Source: Bacteroidales bacterium (GTDB taxonomy: Bacteria > Bacteroidota > Bacteroidia > Bacteroidales > JALTDM01). Taken from it: 6,520 bases of DNA. Position numbers and translations under genes: made by a program. Shown piece by piece: positions 1 to 5,825 of the stretch. The stretch is from the NCBI GenBank assembly GCA_027073875.1, contig JALTEO010000300.1, positions 1 through 6,520 on the forward strand, written 5' to 3'. How positions within the stretch are numbered: the first letter of the stretch is position 1; each line of letters starts with the position of its first letter. The notes beneath the pieces are model-generated. The model made no database searches. It had not been told where the DNA came from and worked only from the letters and a program-made list of their open reading frames with translations.

Positions 1-622
1 GCCTGTCCCGTTCTGCCCGCATTTGTTTTTCCATGGCATTACGGATATCATCAGGAGGATTAATGTCTTGTAATTCAACACGATTTACTTTTACACCCCA
101 TTTGTTGGTGGCTTCGTCAAGGATAAGTTGTAATTTATTATTAATTACATCACGGGAAATCAGTGTTTCGTCCAAGTCTAATTCCCCAATGACATTACGC
201 AAGGTTGTCTGTGTTAGCTTTTCAATGGCTTGTGGTAGGTTTTCAATCTCGTAAACTGCTCTTTTAGGGTCCATAATTTGGAAATAAATCAAAGCATTGA
301 TTTCTGTTCCCACATTATCTTTTGTGATAACATTTTGTTTCGGAAAGTCATAAACGGTTTCCCGTAAGTCAATTCGCGGTTTCCGTTTGTAAATAGAGCG
401 GGGGTTTCCATAGCCGTCTTCATAGGTATAACGCCATGCGATTTCGCGTGGTTTATCTATGATAGGCCAAATAATGTTGATGCCCGATTCTAATGTACGG
501 TTATATTTTCCGAATCGTTCAATAATCATGGTTTGTGCTTGTTGAACAATTTTTAGTCCTGCCATTGCAAAGATTAACACAAACAGGACAACGATGATAA
601 GAATTACAGTTACTCCGGTCAT
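1..622 (-). CDS. SPFH/band 7 (stomatin/QmcA-like) membrane protein, 3' end cut by window edge
   Basis: I translated this frame by hand; 207 codons are present and the C-terminus lies outside the window. Residues about 4-22 (VTVILIIVVLFVLIFAM) form one N-terminal membrane anchor. They are followed by a band 7 domain at about 25-190, with IVQQAQTMIIERFGKY and TLESGINIIWPIIDKPRE near its start, NVITKDNVGTEINALIYFQI in the middle and VNRVELQDINPP near its end. The visible part closes with AMEKQMRAERDR, the typical start of the long coiled-coil that follows SPFH domains of stomatin and QmcA type. Compared with my memory of E. coli QmcA, there is an extra stretch of about 20 residues near 62-83. 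SPFH proteins oligomerise at the membrane and organise microdomains or regulate proteases; the exact client is unknown. The ATG at 622 is preferred because it keeps the membrane anchor. It lies 5 bases after the nfeD stop, so the two are very probably cotranscribed and translationally linked. Confidence 0.93.
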   Translation of the reverse strand, partial: MTGVTVILIIVVLFVLIFAMAGLKIVQQAQTMIIERFGKYNRTLESGINIIWPIIDKPREIAWRYTYEDGYGNPRSIYKRKPRIDLRETVYDFPKQNVITKDNVGTEINALIYFQIMDPKRAVYEIENLPQAIEKLTQTTLRNVIGELDLDETLISRDVINNKLQLILDEATNKWGVKVNRVELQDINPPDDIRNAMEKQMRAERDR

Positions 623-627
623 AATAT

Positions 628-1065
628 TTAGTTTTTAGGTTTAACAAAAATAGTAACGCCTTCCAGCTTAATAACTTCAACGAGCGTGCCTACAGGGATT
701 TCCTGATTGTCAATAGAGAAACTTCGCCAGTTATCTCCGTCAATTTTTACATATCCGGGATTTTCTCCAATGGGTTGAATGACTTTGCCTGTTCGTCCAA
801 TAAGTGCATCAGCATTGGTGGCAATATGATTCTTCTTAGATAGTTTGATGACAATGGGGCGAATAGTAAAAAAGGAAATGGCGGTAAAAACGGCGAATGT
901 AATAAGTTGCCAATTGATGCCAAGACCAATGGCTGCAACAATACCGCCAAAGATTGCTCCTATACCTACACTCCCTGCAACAAACGAAGGGGTAAAAATT
1001 TCAATAATGAATAATACGATTCCGGCAATTATCCAAAGATGCCAAGGTTCCAATTGAAAAGTCAT
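628..1065 (-). CDS. Short NfeD-family membrane protein (three membrane segments plus OB-fold)
   Basis: This 145-residue protein has three hydrophobic segments at about 9-29, 32-50 and 53-73, rich in Gly and Ile. A soluble C-terminal domain follows at about 86-143, with ALIGRTGKVIQPIG, GYVKIDGDNWRSFS and VGTLVEVIKLEGVTIFVKP. This is the hallmark order of short NfeD proteins (NfeD1b, YbbK/YuaF type): membrane helices, then a five-stranded OB-fold. No ClpP-like serine protease domain is present, unlike the long NfeD1a form. Established knowledge: NfeD genes usually sit directly next to an SPFH gene and the two products are thought to act together in membrane microdomains or membrane-stress protection. 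That is exactly the arrangement here, with the SPFH gene 5 bases downstream. The gene begins 70 bases after the M16 peptidase stop. No clear promoter or terminator is visible in that gap, so it may be part of a longer operon. Confidence 0.93.
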   Translation of the reverse strand: MTFQLEPWHLWIIAGIVLFIIEIFTPSFVAGSVGIGAIFGGIVAAIGLGINWQLITFAVFTAISFFTIRPIVIKLSKKNHIATNADALIGRTGKVIQPIGENPGYVKIDGDNWRSFSIDNQEIPVGTLVEVIKLEGVTIFVKPKN

Positions 1066-1135
1066 TGTTTTAATTTTTGTGCAATTTATGAAATATTTTT
1101 TATCCGGAAAGGATTTTTGATTGTTTCTGTTAAAT

Positions 1136-2374
1136 TTATTTATCAGATAAGTAATAGAGTACCGAAGTATTTTCCGGTCTGAAAAGTTTTTTTGCTATTC
1201 GCAAAATATCATCTTTAGAAACTTTTTGATATTTATCAACTTCCGAATTTATTAATTTGGCATTGCCAAGATGTTCAAAAAAAGTAAGATTCAATGCCCG
1301 TTCGTCTAAATCGTAATTAGAAAAGATATAATTGGCTTCAAATTTATTCTTTACCTTGGTTAGTTCTGTATCTGAAAAATTTCCGGCAATAATTTCTCCA
1401 ATTTCTTCATCAATTGCTTTCTCAGCATCTTCAGGGTTAATACCATCATTTAAAATACCTTCAATAGTAAATAGTCCGGGTTCTATACTGCCTGATATAT
1501 AGGCATCTATGCTTGTAAAAAGTTGCTTTTCTTTGACGAGGCGTTGATAGAGTCGTGAAGATTTTCCGTTGGACAGTAAATCGGAAATTACATCGGTAAC
1601 ATAATAATCGAGACTTCTCCGGTCAGCCATATGGAAGACTTTAAATAATGCTGTTGCCGGAACATTTCTTTTGACCTCCAAAAATCGCCGTTCGGTTTGT
1701 TCCGGTTCGTCAGGAATATTTCGTTTTGTAATTTCCCTGCGGGGAATGCCACCAAACCATTTTTCTGCTAACGGTTTAATTTCTTCGGCAGTAATATTTC
1801 CTGCTAACGAAAGAATGGCATTATTTGGTCCGTAATGACTAAAGAAAAACTGCTTAACTTCTTCGAGTGTCGCATTTTCGATATGACTGATATCTTTACC
1901 GATGGTTGGCCATTGATAGGGGTGTGTCGTAAATGCCATTTTGCGAATCAAATGGCTGACATCACCGTAGGGCTGATTCAGGTAGCGTTGTTTAAATTCC
2001 TCAATGACTACTTTGCGTTGCACTTCCAAACTTTTAGGTGTAAAAGCCAGTGACAGCATCCTGTCTGACTCTAACCAAAAGGCAGTTTCCAAATTAATCT
2101 TTGGAATTGTTAAGTAGTAGTTTGTAAAATCGTTGTTGGTGAAAGCATTATTTTCTCCTCCGGCATTTTGCAGGGGAGGGTCGTATTCGGGGATGTTAAT
2201 TGATCCACCGAACATTAAGTGTTCAAATAAATGAGCAAATCCTGTGCGGTTGGGCTTTTCGTCTTTAGCCCCTACATTATACAAAATATTGACTGCAACA
2301 ATTGGCGTGGTGGAGTCGTTATGGACAATTACTTTTAGTCCGTTTTTTAGTGTAAATTGTTCAAAATCAATCAT
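1136..2374 (-). CDS. M16 family zinc metallopeptidase (insulinase/processing-peptidase-like), catalytic subunit
   Basis: This 412-residue protein is the usual length of a one-ring-half M16B peptidase. The inverted zinc motif HLFEH is at residues 48-52 (His48, Glu51, His52), with the preceding TGFAHLFEHLMFGGS typical of the family. The third zinc ligand should be Glu125 or, by spacing, Glu126 in KVVIEEFKQRY. Other family marks are GGENNAFTNNDFTNYY (73-87) and, in the second domain, SNGKSSRLYQRLVKEKQL. All catalytic residues seem intact. No signal peptide is visible, so a cytoplasmic location is likely. M16B enzymes work as dimers, and many Bacteroidota encode a catalytic and an inactive subunit side by side. 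Here no second M16 gene is adjacent, so it may be a homodimer or have its partner elsewhere. The start codon overlaps the stop of the upstream flavoprotein gene (ATGA, 2371-2374), so translation is probably coupled. The substrate is unknown. Confidence 0.95.
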   Translation of the reverse strand: MIDFEQFTLKNGLKVIVHNDSTTPIVAVNILYNVGAKDEKPNRTGFAHLFEHLMFGGSINIPEYDPPLQNAGGENNAFTNNDFTNYYLTIPKINLETAFWLESDRMLSLAFTPKSLEVQRKVVIEEFKQRYLNQPYGDVSHLIRKMAFTTHPYQWPTIGKDISHIENATLEEVKQFFFSHYGPNNAILSLAGNITAEEIKPLAEKWFGGIPRREITKRNIPDEPEQTERRFLEVKRNVPATALFKVFHMADRRSLDYYVTDVISDLLSNGKSSRLYQRLVKEKQLFTSIDAYISGSIEPGLFTIEGILNDGINPEDAEKAIDEEIGEIIAGNFSDTELTKVKNKFEANYIFSNYDLDERALNLTFFEHLGNAKLINSEVDKYQKVSKDDILRIAKKLFRPENTSVLYYLSDK

Positions 2375-3327
2375 ACAAAATCATATTTTCCGTCTAATCC
2401 AACATTTTGTTTTTCGTAGCGGTATTCTTTAACAATGTTTTCAATGATGTCTTTGGCCGGTAATATTTTGCGAATTTGTGCCGATACCTGTCCTATTTCC
2501 AGTTCGCCTTGTAGTACATCGCCCTCAAACATGCCGAGTTTAGCCCTGCCTTGTCCTAATAATTCGGCTAATTCTTCTTTGGAATATCCTTCATTCTCGG
2601 CTTCTCTGATTTGCTCGGCAAAGTCGTTGTTGATAAGCCGGACAGGGATTAGTTTTTTCAGCATTAAAGCAGTATGACCTTCACCTGCATTTAAAACAGC
2701 TTGCTTAAAGTTTGTATGTGCCGATGATTCTTCGCTGGCAACAAAGCGGGAACCTATCTGAACACCGTCGGCACCAAGTACCATGGCAGCCAACATAGCT
2801 TTTCCGCTTGCAATACCTCCTGCCGCAATCAGAGGGATAGAAATATTTTTTGCTACATTTGGAATTAATGCCATGGTTGTTGTTTCTTCCCTGCCGTTAT
2901 GTCCACCGGCTTCAAAACCCTCGGCTACTATCGCATCTACTCCTGCTACTTCACTTTTTTTTGCAAAAAAAGTATTTGATACCACATGAACAACCGTAAT
3001 ACCTTTGTTTTTCAAAATGGGGGTAAATTTTTTAGGACTACCGGCAGAAGTAAAAACAACCGGTACTTTCTCATCAATAATAATTTTGATAATTTTTTCA
3101 ACTTCCGGATAAATGAGAGGTACATTAACGCCAAATGGCTTATCGGTATTCTCTTTGGTTTTACGGATATGCTCCAAAAGAATTTCGGGATGCATAGACC
3201 CACTTCCGATAAGTCCCAATCCACCCGCATTACTTACGGCTGATGCCAGTTCCCAACCACTACACCAAATCATACCACCTTGAATGATAGGATATTTGAT
3301 GCCGAAAAGTTTTGTAATTTTATTCAT
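2371..3327 (-). CDS. FMN-dependent nitronate monooxygenase / FabK-like enoyl-ACP reductase family protein
   Basis: This 318-residue TIM-barrel flavoprotein has the full set of family motifs in order: PIIQGGM (13-19), AVSNAGGLGLIG (30-41), PFGVNVPL (64-71), EGFEAGGHNG (136-145, with likely active-site His143), IAAGGIASG (167-175) and GADGVQIGSRF (185-195) for FMN phosphate binding. The family includes nitronate monooxygenases, which oxidise nitroalkanes such as propionate-3-nitronate, and FabK, which reduces enoyl-ACP in fatty-acid synthesis. The length, the AEGFEAGGH motif and the C-terminal GDVLQGELEIGQVSAQI segment resemble FabK as I remember it, but automated annotation usually says nitronate monooxygenase. 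I cannot decide between these by eye. No signal peptide is present, so it is cytoplasmic. It is the first gene of the minus-strand cluster and overlaps the M16 peptidase by 4 bases. The leader carries two short palindromes (3332-3345 and 3355-3369), which could be regulatory. Confidence 0.92.
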   Translation of the reverse strand: MNKITKLFGIKYPIIQGGMIWCSGWELASAVSNAGGLGLIGSGSMHPEILLEHIRKTKENTDKPFGVNVPLIYPEVEKIIKIIIDEKVPVVFTSAGSPKKFTPILKNKGITVVHVVSNTFFAKKSEVAGVDAIVAEGFEAGGHNGREETTTMALIPNVAKNISIPLIAAGGIASGKAMLAAMVLGADGVQIGSRFVASEESSAHTNFKQAVLNAGEGHTALMLKKLIPVRLINNDFAEQIREAENEGYSKEELAELLGQGRAKLGMFEGDVLQGELEIGQVSAQIRKILPAKDIIENIVKEYRYEKQNVGLDGKYDFV

Positions 3328-3331
3328 ATAA

Positions 3332-3345
3332 TAACTTTAAAGTTA
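3332..3345. repeat. Perfect 14-bp palindrome in the leader of the flavoprotein gene
   Basis: TAACTTTAAAGTTA is fully self-complementary and ends 4 bases before the minus-strand ATG codon at 3327. It could be an operator, or in RNA a small structure next to the start codon. Such AT-rich palindromes also arise by chance, and I have no protein to assign to it. Confidence 0.4.
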
Positions 3346-3354
3346 GCAGTGTAA

Positions 3355-3369
3355 AGATTCTAAGAATCT
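3355..3369. repeat. 15-bp inverted repeat in the leader of the flavoprotein gene
   Basis: AGATTC, a three-base TAA centre, then GAATCT forms a perfect 6+6 inverted repeat. It lies 28 bases upstream of the flavoprotein start and just downstream of the possible -7 element at 3376-3383. The position would suit a repressor site overlapping the transcription start, but this is inference from symmetry alone. Confidence 0.4.
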
Positions 3370-3375
3370 AATCTA

Positions 3376-3383
3376 CAAATATC
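3376..3383 (-). promoter_or_regulatory. Weak candidate -7 element for the flavoprotein-M16-NfeD-SPFH cluster
   Basis: On the minus strand this reads GATATTTG, one base off the Bacteroidota TAnnTTTG -7 consensus, 49 bases ahead of the ATG. I see no good -33 TTTG at the expected spacing; the upstream stretch is a long T-run. It is the best candidate in the leader, but weak. Confidence 0.25.
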
Positions 3384-3471
3384 TAAAAAAAATAAATAAC
3401 TGTAGTGTAATTTATTTTTTTAACACGAAAAATCACAGAATTTTCTATCATGAACTTTTCTTTACTTTCGT

Positions 3472-3499
3472 CATTTCGAACTTACTTGTCCTCGAAATG
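3472..3499. repeat. Short inverted repeat of the 'GTCATTTCGAA' dispersed type
   Basis: CATTTCGA (3472-3479) and TCGAAATG (3492-3499) form a perfect 8-bp stem with a 12-base loop. The surrounding CGTCATTTCGAA resembles interspersed repeats that I recall between genes in many Bacteroidota and other bacteria. Whether it is multicopy in this genome cannot be seen from one window. Confidence 0.5.
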
Positions 3500-3510
3500 C
3501 TTTTCTGGAT

Positions 3511-3632
3511 TTCTATGAAGCACCCCGTATATACCTACACCTATTTACATACCCGTGCAAACGGGTATCTTATTCTGCGAAGCACACCTAGTACATACCC
3601 CAAAAAAGTAGGTATCTTTTTCTGTGTAGCAC
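3511..3632 (+). repeat. Degenerate tandem repeat: two full ~40-bp units and a partial one
   Basis: A motif of the form TTCTryGwAGCAC occurs three times: TTCTATGAAGCAC (3511-3523), TTCTGCGAAGCAC (3573-3585) and TTCTGTGTAGCAC (3620-3632). The last two copies are each preceded by ACATACCC (3547-3554 and 3593-3600) and GGTATCTT (3564-3571 and 3611-3618). This makes two units of about 40 bases, 3547-3585 and 3593-3632. Within each unit ATACC pairs with GGTAT. In the first unit the stem is 8 bp (ATACCCGT with ACGGGTAT, 3549-3568) closed by a GCAA loop; in the second it is only 5 bp. Function is unknown; it may be a dispersed repeat family or a decayed element. Confidence 0.6.
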
Positions 3633-3636
3633 TTAG

Positions 3637-3730
3637 GTTGAGATTCCCAATGGATTTGGGAATGTAGTAGTGAGACCTTTGTAAAGCCCAAAAAGAACTG
3701 TTCATCCTGAGCAGAGCGAAGAGTCTCAAC
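3637..3730. repeat. 94-bp imperfect palindromic element with terminal inverted repeats
   Basis: The ends GTTGAGATTC (3637-3646) and GAGTCTCAAC (3721-3730) are inverted repeats matching at 9 of 10 bases. Inside, ATTCCCAA (3643-3650) and TTGGGAAT (3656-3663) form a perfect 8-bp hairpin with a 5-base loop. The right part, CATCCTGAGCAGAGCGAAG, resembles a widespread intergenic repeat motif that I recall from Bacteroidota and other genomes. There is no coding capacity, so at most it is a MITE-like or REP-like element. Copy number in the genome cannot be judged here. Confidence 0.55.
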
Positions 3731-3844
3731 ATATTGAATAGCAATTATTTATAGATTTTTCACAAACTCTTTCGCTTTGCTTAATACCGATTACACATTC
3801 AATATAGAGTCCAATAAATTATACTATTTTCATGTAGCATCGGC

Positions 3845-3893
3845 ATTATACCAAATCTTTTTTGAACTAATTTATATTAGTAAATGGTATAAT
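3845..3893. repeat. 49-bp AT-rich nested inverted repeat upstream of the ompH-like promoter
   Basis: ATTATACCA (3845-3853) and TGGTATAAT (3885-3893) are perfect 9-bp inverted repeats. Nested inside them, ACTAAT (3866-3871) and ATTAGT (3876-3881) form a second stem around a 4-base loop. The element ends 34 bases before the -7 hexamer, so it lies just upstream of where RNA polymerase would bind. It could be a dispersed palindrome, a binding site or a terminator-like barrier for upstream transcripts. Confidence 0.5.
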
Positions 3894-3927
3894 TTTTACA
3901 AAAAAATTCTTCCTTGACTTAAATTCT

Positions 3928-3935
3928 TATCTTTG
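3928..3935 (+). promoter_or_regulatory. Bacteroidota-type -7 promoter element for the ompH-like gene
   Basis: TATCTTTG matches the TAnnTTTG consensus exactly and lies 22 bases before the ATG at 3958, implying a leader of only about 15 bases. A TTGAC at 3914-3918 lies upstream, but its spacing (11 bases from TTG to the -7) is shorter than the usual 17-23, so the -33 element is uncertain. No Shine-Dalgarno sequence is present before the ATG, as usual in this phylum. Confidence 0.65.
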
Positions 3936-3957
3936 CATCATAAAAAATTTATACCCT

Positions 3958-4581
3958 ATGAAGAATCTGAATATTATTTTTAATACTGTCCTTTTAGCTG
4001 CAGTCATCGTTTTATTCTTATTGTATTTTAACTTGAAGAAAGAATCTAATTCCATACAAAAACAGCAACCGGTCATTGCTGTAGCAACCAACGCAAACGC
4101 ACCTGCAAATTTCAAAACTGCCTACATTAATGTAGATACTTTGCTGAATAATTATAAGCTATACAAAAAATTGCAAAACGATTTATTGGCAAAGCAAAAG
4201 TCAATGGAAGCAACTATCAACCAGAAATCGATTCAACTTCAGAAAGATGCCGCTCTTTTCCAACAGAAAGTTCAAAATAACTCTTTTTTGAGTCAGGAAA
4301 GTGCACAAAATCAAGAACAACAACTTTACAAGCGACAACAAGATTTACTGACTTTAAAAGATAAATTATCTAATGATTTAGTTGCCGAGAGTCAAAAAAT
4401 GCAAAAGCAACTGCTTGATACTGTTACCATTTTCCTCAAGAACTATAATAAAAAATTGGGAAACACATTTATTTTTAATGGTGCCAGCTTTTTATATTCT
4501 GATACCCAATACGACATAACTGATACTGTTGTTAAAATGCTGAATGCCAGATACGAAACTGCATCAAAACAAACCAAGTAA
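3958..4581 (+). CDS. OmpH/Skp-like periplasmic chaperone family protein, membrane-anchored
   Basis: This 207-residue protein begins with Met-Lys-Asn-Leu and a hydrophobic segment at about 7-25 with no clear cleavage site. It is therefore better read as an uncleaved signal anchor than as a secreted form; a short, variable Gln/Ala/Asn linker follows at 31-52. The OmpH domain runs from about 55 to 198: it opens with TAYINVDTLLNNYKLYKKL, continues as a long charged helix pair (about 70-165, rich in Gln and Lys, coiled-coil-like) and ends with FLYSDTQYDITDTVVKMLNARY, the characteristic closing strand and helix of the family. Skp/OmpH binds unfolded outer-membrane proteins in the periplasm. In many genomes it lies beside bamA; here it does not, and its partner is a glycosyltransferase 2 bases downstream. 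The family call is firm, but the specific role is not proven. The start is fixed by the anchor and the promoter 22 bases upstream. Confidence 0.88.
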   Translation: MKNLNIIFNTVLLAAVIVLFLLYFNLKKESNSIQKQQPVIAVATNANAPANFKTAYINVDTLLNNYKLYKKLQNDLLAKQKSMEATINQKSIQLQKDAALFQQKVQNNSFLSQESAQNQEQQLYKRQQDLLTLKDKLSNDLVAESQKMQKQLLDTVTIFLKNYNKKLGNTFIFNGASFLYSDTQYDITDTVVKMLNARYETASKQTK

Positions 4582-4583
4582 AC

Positions 4584-5804
4584 TTGTCCGCAATTGTTCC
4601 TAAATATTTTACGCGGCAAGGCATTGCTCCCCTATCAAAATTTCATCCTAATATTCAACTTTTTGTTGTTATCCCTCTGTTAGCTGATGAATTGATTTTT
4701 GATACACTCAAAAGTTTAGCGGAAACAGATTACACTAAGAAAGAGCAAATTGCCGTTATTGTTGTTGTTAATCATTCCGAAGTTGCCACCAATGAGGAAA
4801 AGCAAAAAAACAAATCAATCTTTTTGCAACTGCAGAAAGGAAATTATCCGTTTCATCTATACCCTATATTTAAAAATGATGTAGATAAGAAAATTGCAGG
4901 TGTAGGATTTGCCCGAAAAACAGGAATGGATCAGGCAGCATTATTTTTTTACAAAAAAGAAAATCCTCAGGGTATCATTGTTTCTTTAGATGCTGACACC
5001 ACTGTCTCGAAAAATTATTTTACGGTAATCTTTGACTTTTTCAAAAGCCACCCCGATGCAGTTGGAAGCAATATTCGTTTTGAACATCCGTTGGAAGGCA
5101 CCGCTTTTTCACCTGATATTTACGAAGCAATTACCTTATACGAACTCCACTTGCGATATTTTGTAGAAGCACTTCGCCGTATCAATTTTCCGTATGCCTA
5201 TCAAACTGTTGGTTCTGCCTTTGCCGTGCGGGCACAAAACTATGTTGCTTCACAAGGCATAAGCATCCGGCAAGGTGGAGAAGATTTTTATTTTCTCAAC
5301 AAACTTTTCGACCAAGGATTTTTCGGCGAGATAAATTCCACCTGCGTATTTCCTTCACCGCGACCAAACAACAAAACACCTTTCGGAACCGGTGTTGCTA
5401 TAAAAAAGATGTTAGAAAGTCACAAAATAAAATTTGCAACATACAATTTAGATGCTTTCTTGTGCCTTGAAGAAATAACTCAAAAAGTTGAACTTTTGTG
5501 GAAAACAGATGTCCAGTTATTTTTAGAAAATGAGATAACTCATTCGGTATTAAAACAGTTTTTGAAAAAACGAGATTTTTCTAAGAATGTCGAAAAAATC
5601 AAAAAAAACAGTACTTCGTTTTTAAATTTTCAAAAAGCATTTTACCGTTGGTTTAATCTATTTACTATCATTAAATTCTTGAACGAAACTGCCGAAACAA
5701 ATATTTTTCCTAAAGAAGATGTCACAACACAAGCCAACCGACTGATTTCAAAAGATTTAACACCAAGGAAACTACTATTATATTACAGGGAAAAATTGAG
5801 ATAA
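4584..5804 (+). CDS. Family 2 (GT-A fold) glycosyltransferase, apparent TTG start
   Basis: This 406-residue soluble protein is a GT2-type sugar transferase. The opening strand LFVVIPLLADELIFDTLKSL (27-46) starts the nucleotide-binding fold. GVGFARKTGMDQA (106-118) and IVSLDADTTVSKNYF (132-146) follow, with the metal-binding DxD motif at Asp136 and Asp138. RQGGEDFYFLNKLFDQG (229-245) supplies the acceptor-side Glu-Asp typical of the family. No membrane segments are visible; the C-terminal 120 residues are helical, Lys-rich and unassigned. The donor and acceptor sugars cannot be inferred. There is no in-frame ATG or GTG between the upstream in-frame stop at 4533 and the conserved domain. TTG at 4584, 2 bases after the ompH-like stop, is the best start, and initiation is presumably coupled to the upstream gene. 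The first ATG in frame (Met115) would remove the nucleotide-binding strand. Later codons such as ATT at 4593 are possible but less likely. Confidence 0.85.
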   Translation: MSAIVPKYFTRQGIAPLSKFHPNIQLFVVIPLLADELIFDTLKSLAETDYTKKEQIAVIVVVNHSEVATNEEKQKNKSIFLQLQKGNYPFHLYPIFKNDVDKKIAGVGFARKTGMDQAALFFYKKENPQGIIVSLDADTTVSKNYFTVIFDFFKSHPDAVGSNIRFEHPLEGTAFSPDIYEAITLYELHLRYFVEALRRINFPYAYQTVGSAFAVRAQNYVASQGISIRQGGEDFYFLNKLFDQGFFGEINSTCVFPSPRPNNKTPFGTGVAIKKMLESHKIKFATYNLDAFLCLEEITQKVELLWKTDVQLFLENEITHSVLKQFLKKRDFSKNVEKIKKNSTSFLNFQKAFYRWFNLFTIIKFLNETAETNIFPKEDVTTQANRLISKDLTPRKLLLYYREKLR

Positions 5805-5825
5805 TAAAATTTTTTTCAAACAAAT

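Larger units (their letters stand above)
3328..3957. other. Divergent intergenic region, repeat-rich, no credible gene
   Basis: These 630 bases separate the minus-strand flavoprotein cluster from the plus-strand ompH-like gene. The sequence is very AT-rich at both ends. The middle (about 3466-3730) is more balanced in composition and packed with short inverted and direct repeats, listed separately. The only open frame of note, 67 codons on the minus strand at 3541-3744, reads straight through these repeats and resembles no protein I know. The stretch 3731-3840 shows nothing I can name. The region probably holds both outward promoters, but only the ompH-side one is convincing. Confidence 0.75.

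Noticed and set aside
33..254. 73-codon plus-strand frame
   Set aside because: Antisense shadow of the SPFH gene, whose reading frame gives clear band 7 motifs.
1066..1135. Separate promoter for the nfeD-SPFH pair
   Set aside because: No TAnnTTTG match in the 70-base gap; only a poor TAAATTG-like string. Cotranscription with the M16 gene is the simpler reading.
3466..3730. CRISPR array
   Set aside because: Repeats are few, degenerate and unevenly spaced, with no spacers of constant length and no cas genes nearby.
3541..3744. 67-codon minus-strand frame in the divergent intergenic region
   Set aside because: It reads through the repeat units and hairpins, resembles no known family and has no promoter or start context. 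Most likely chance.
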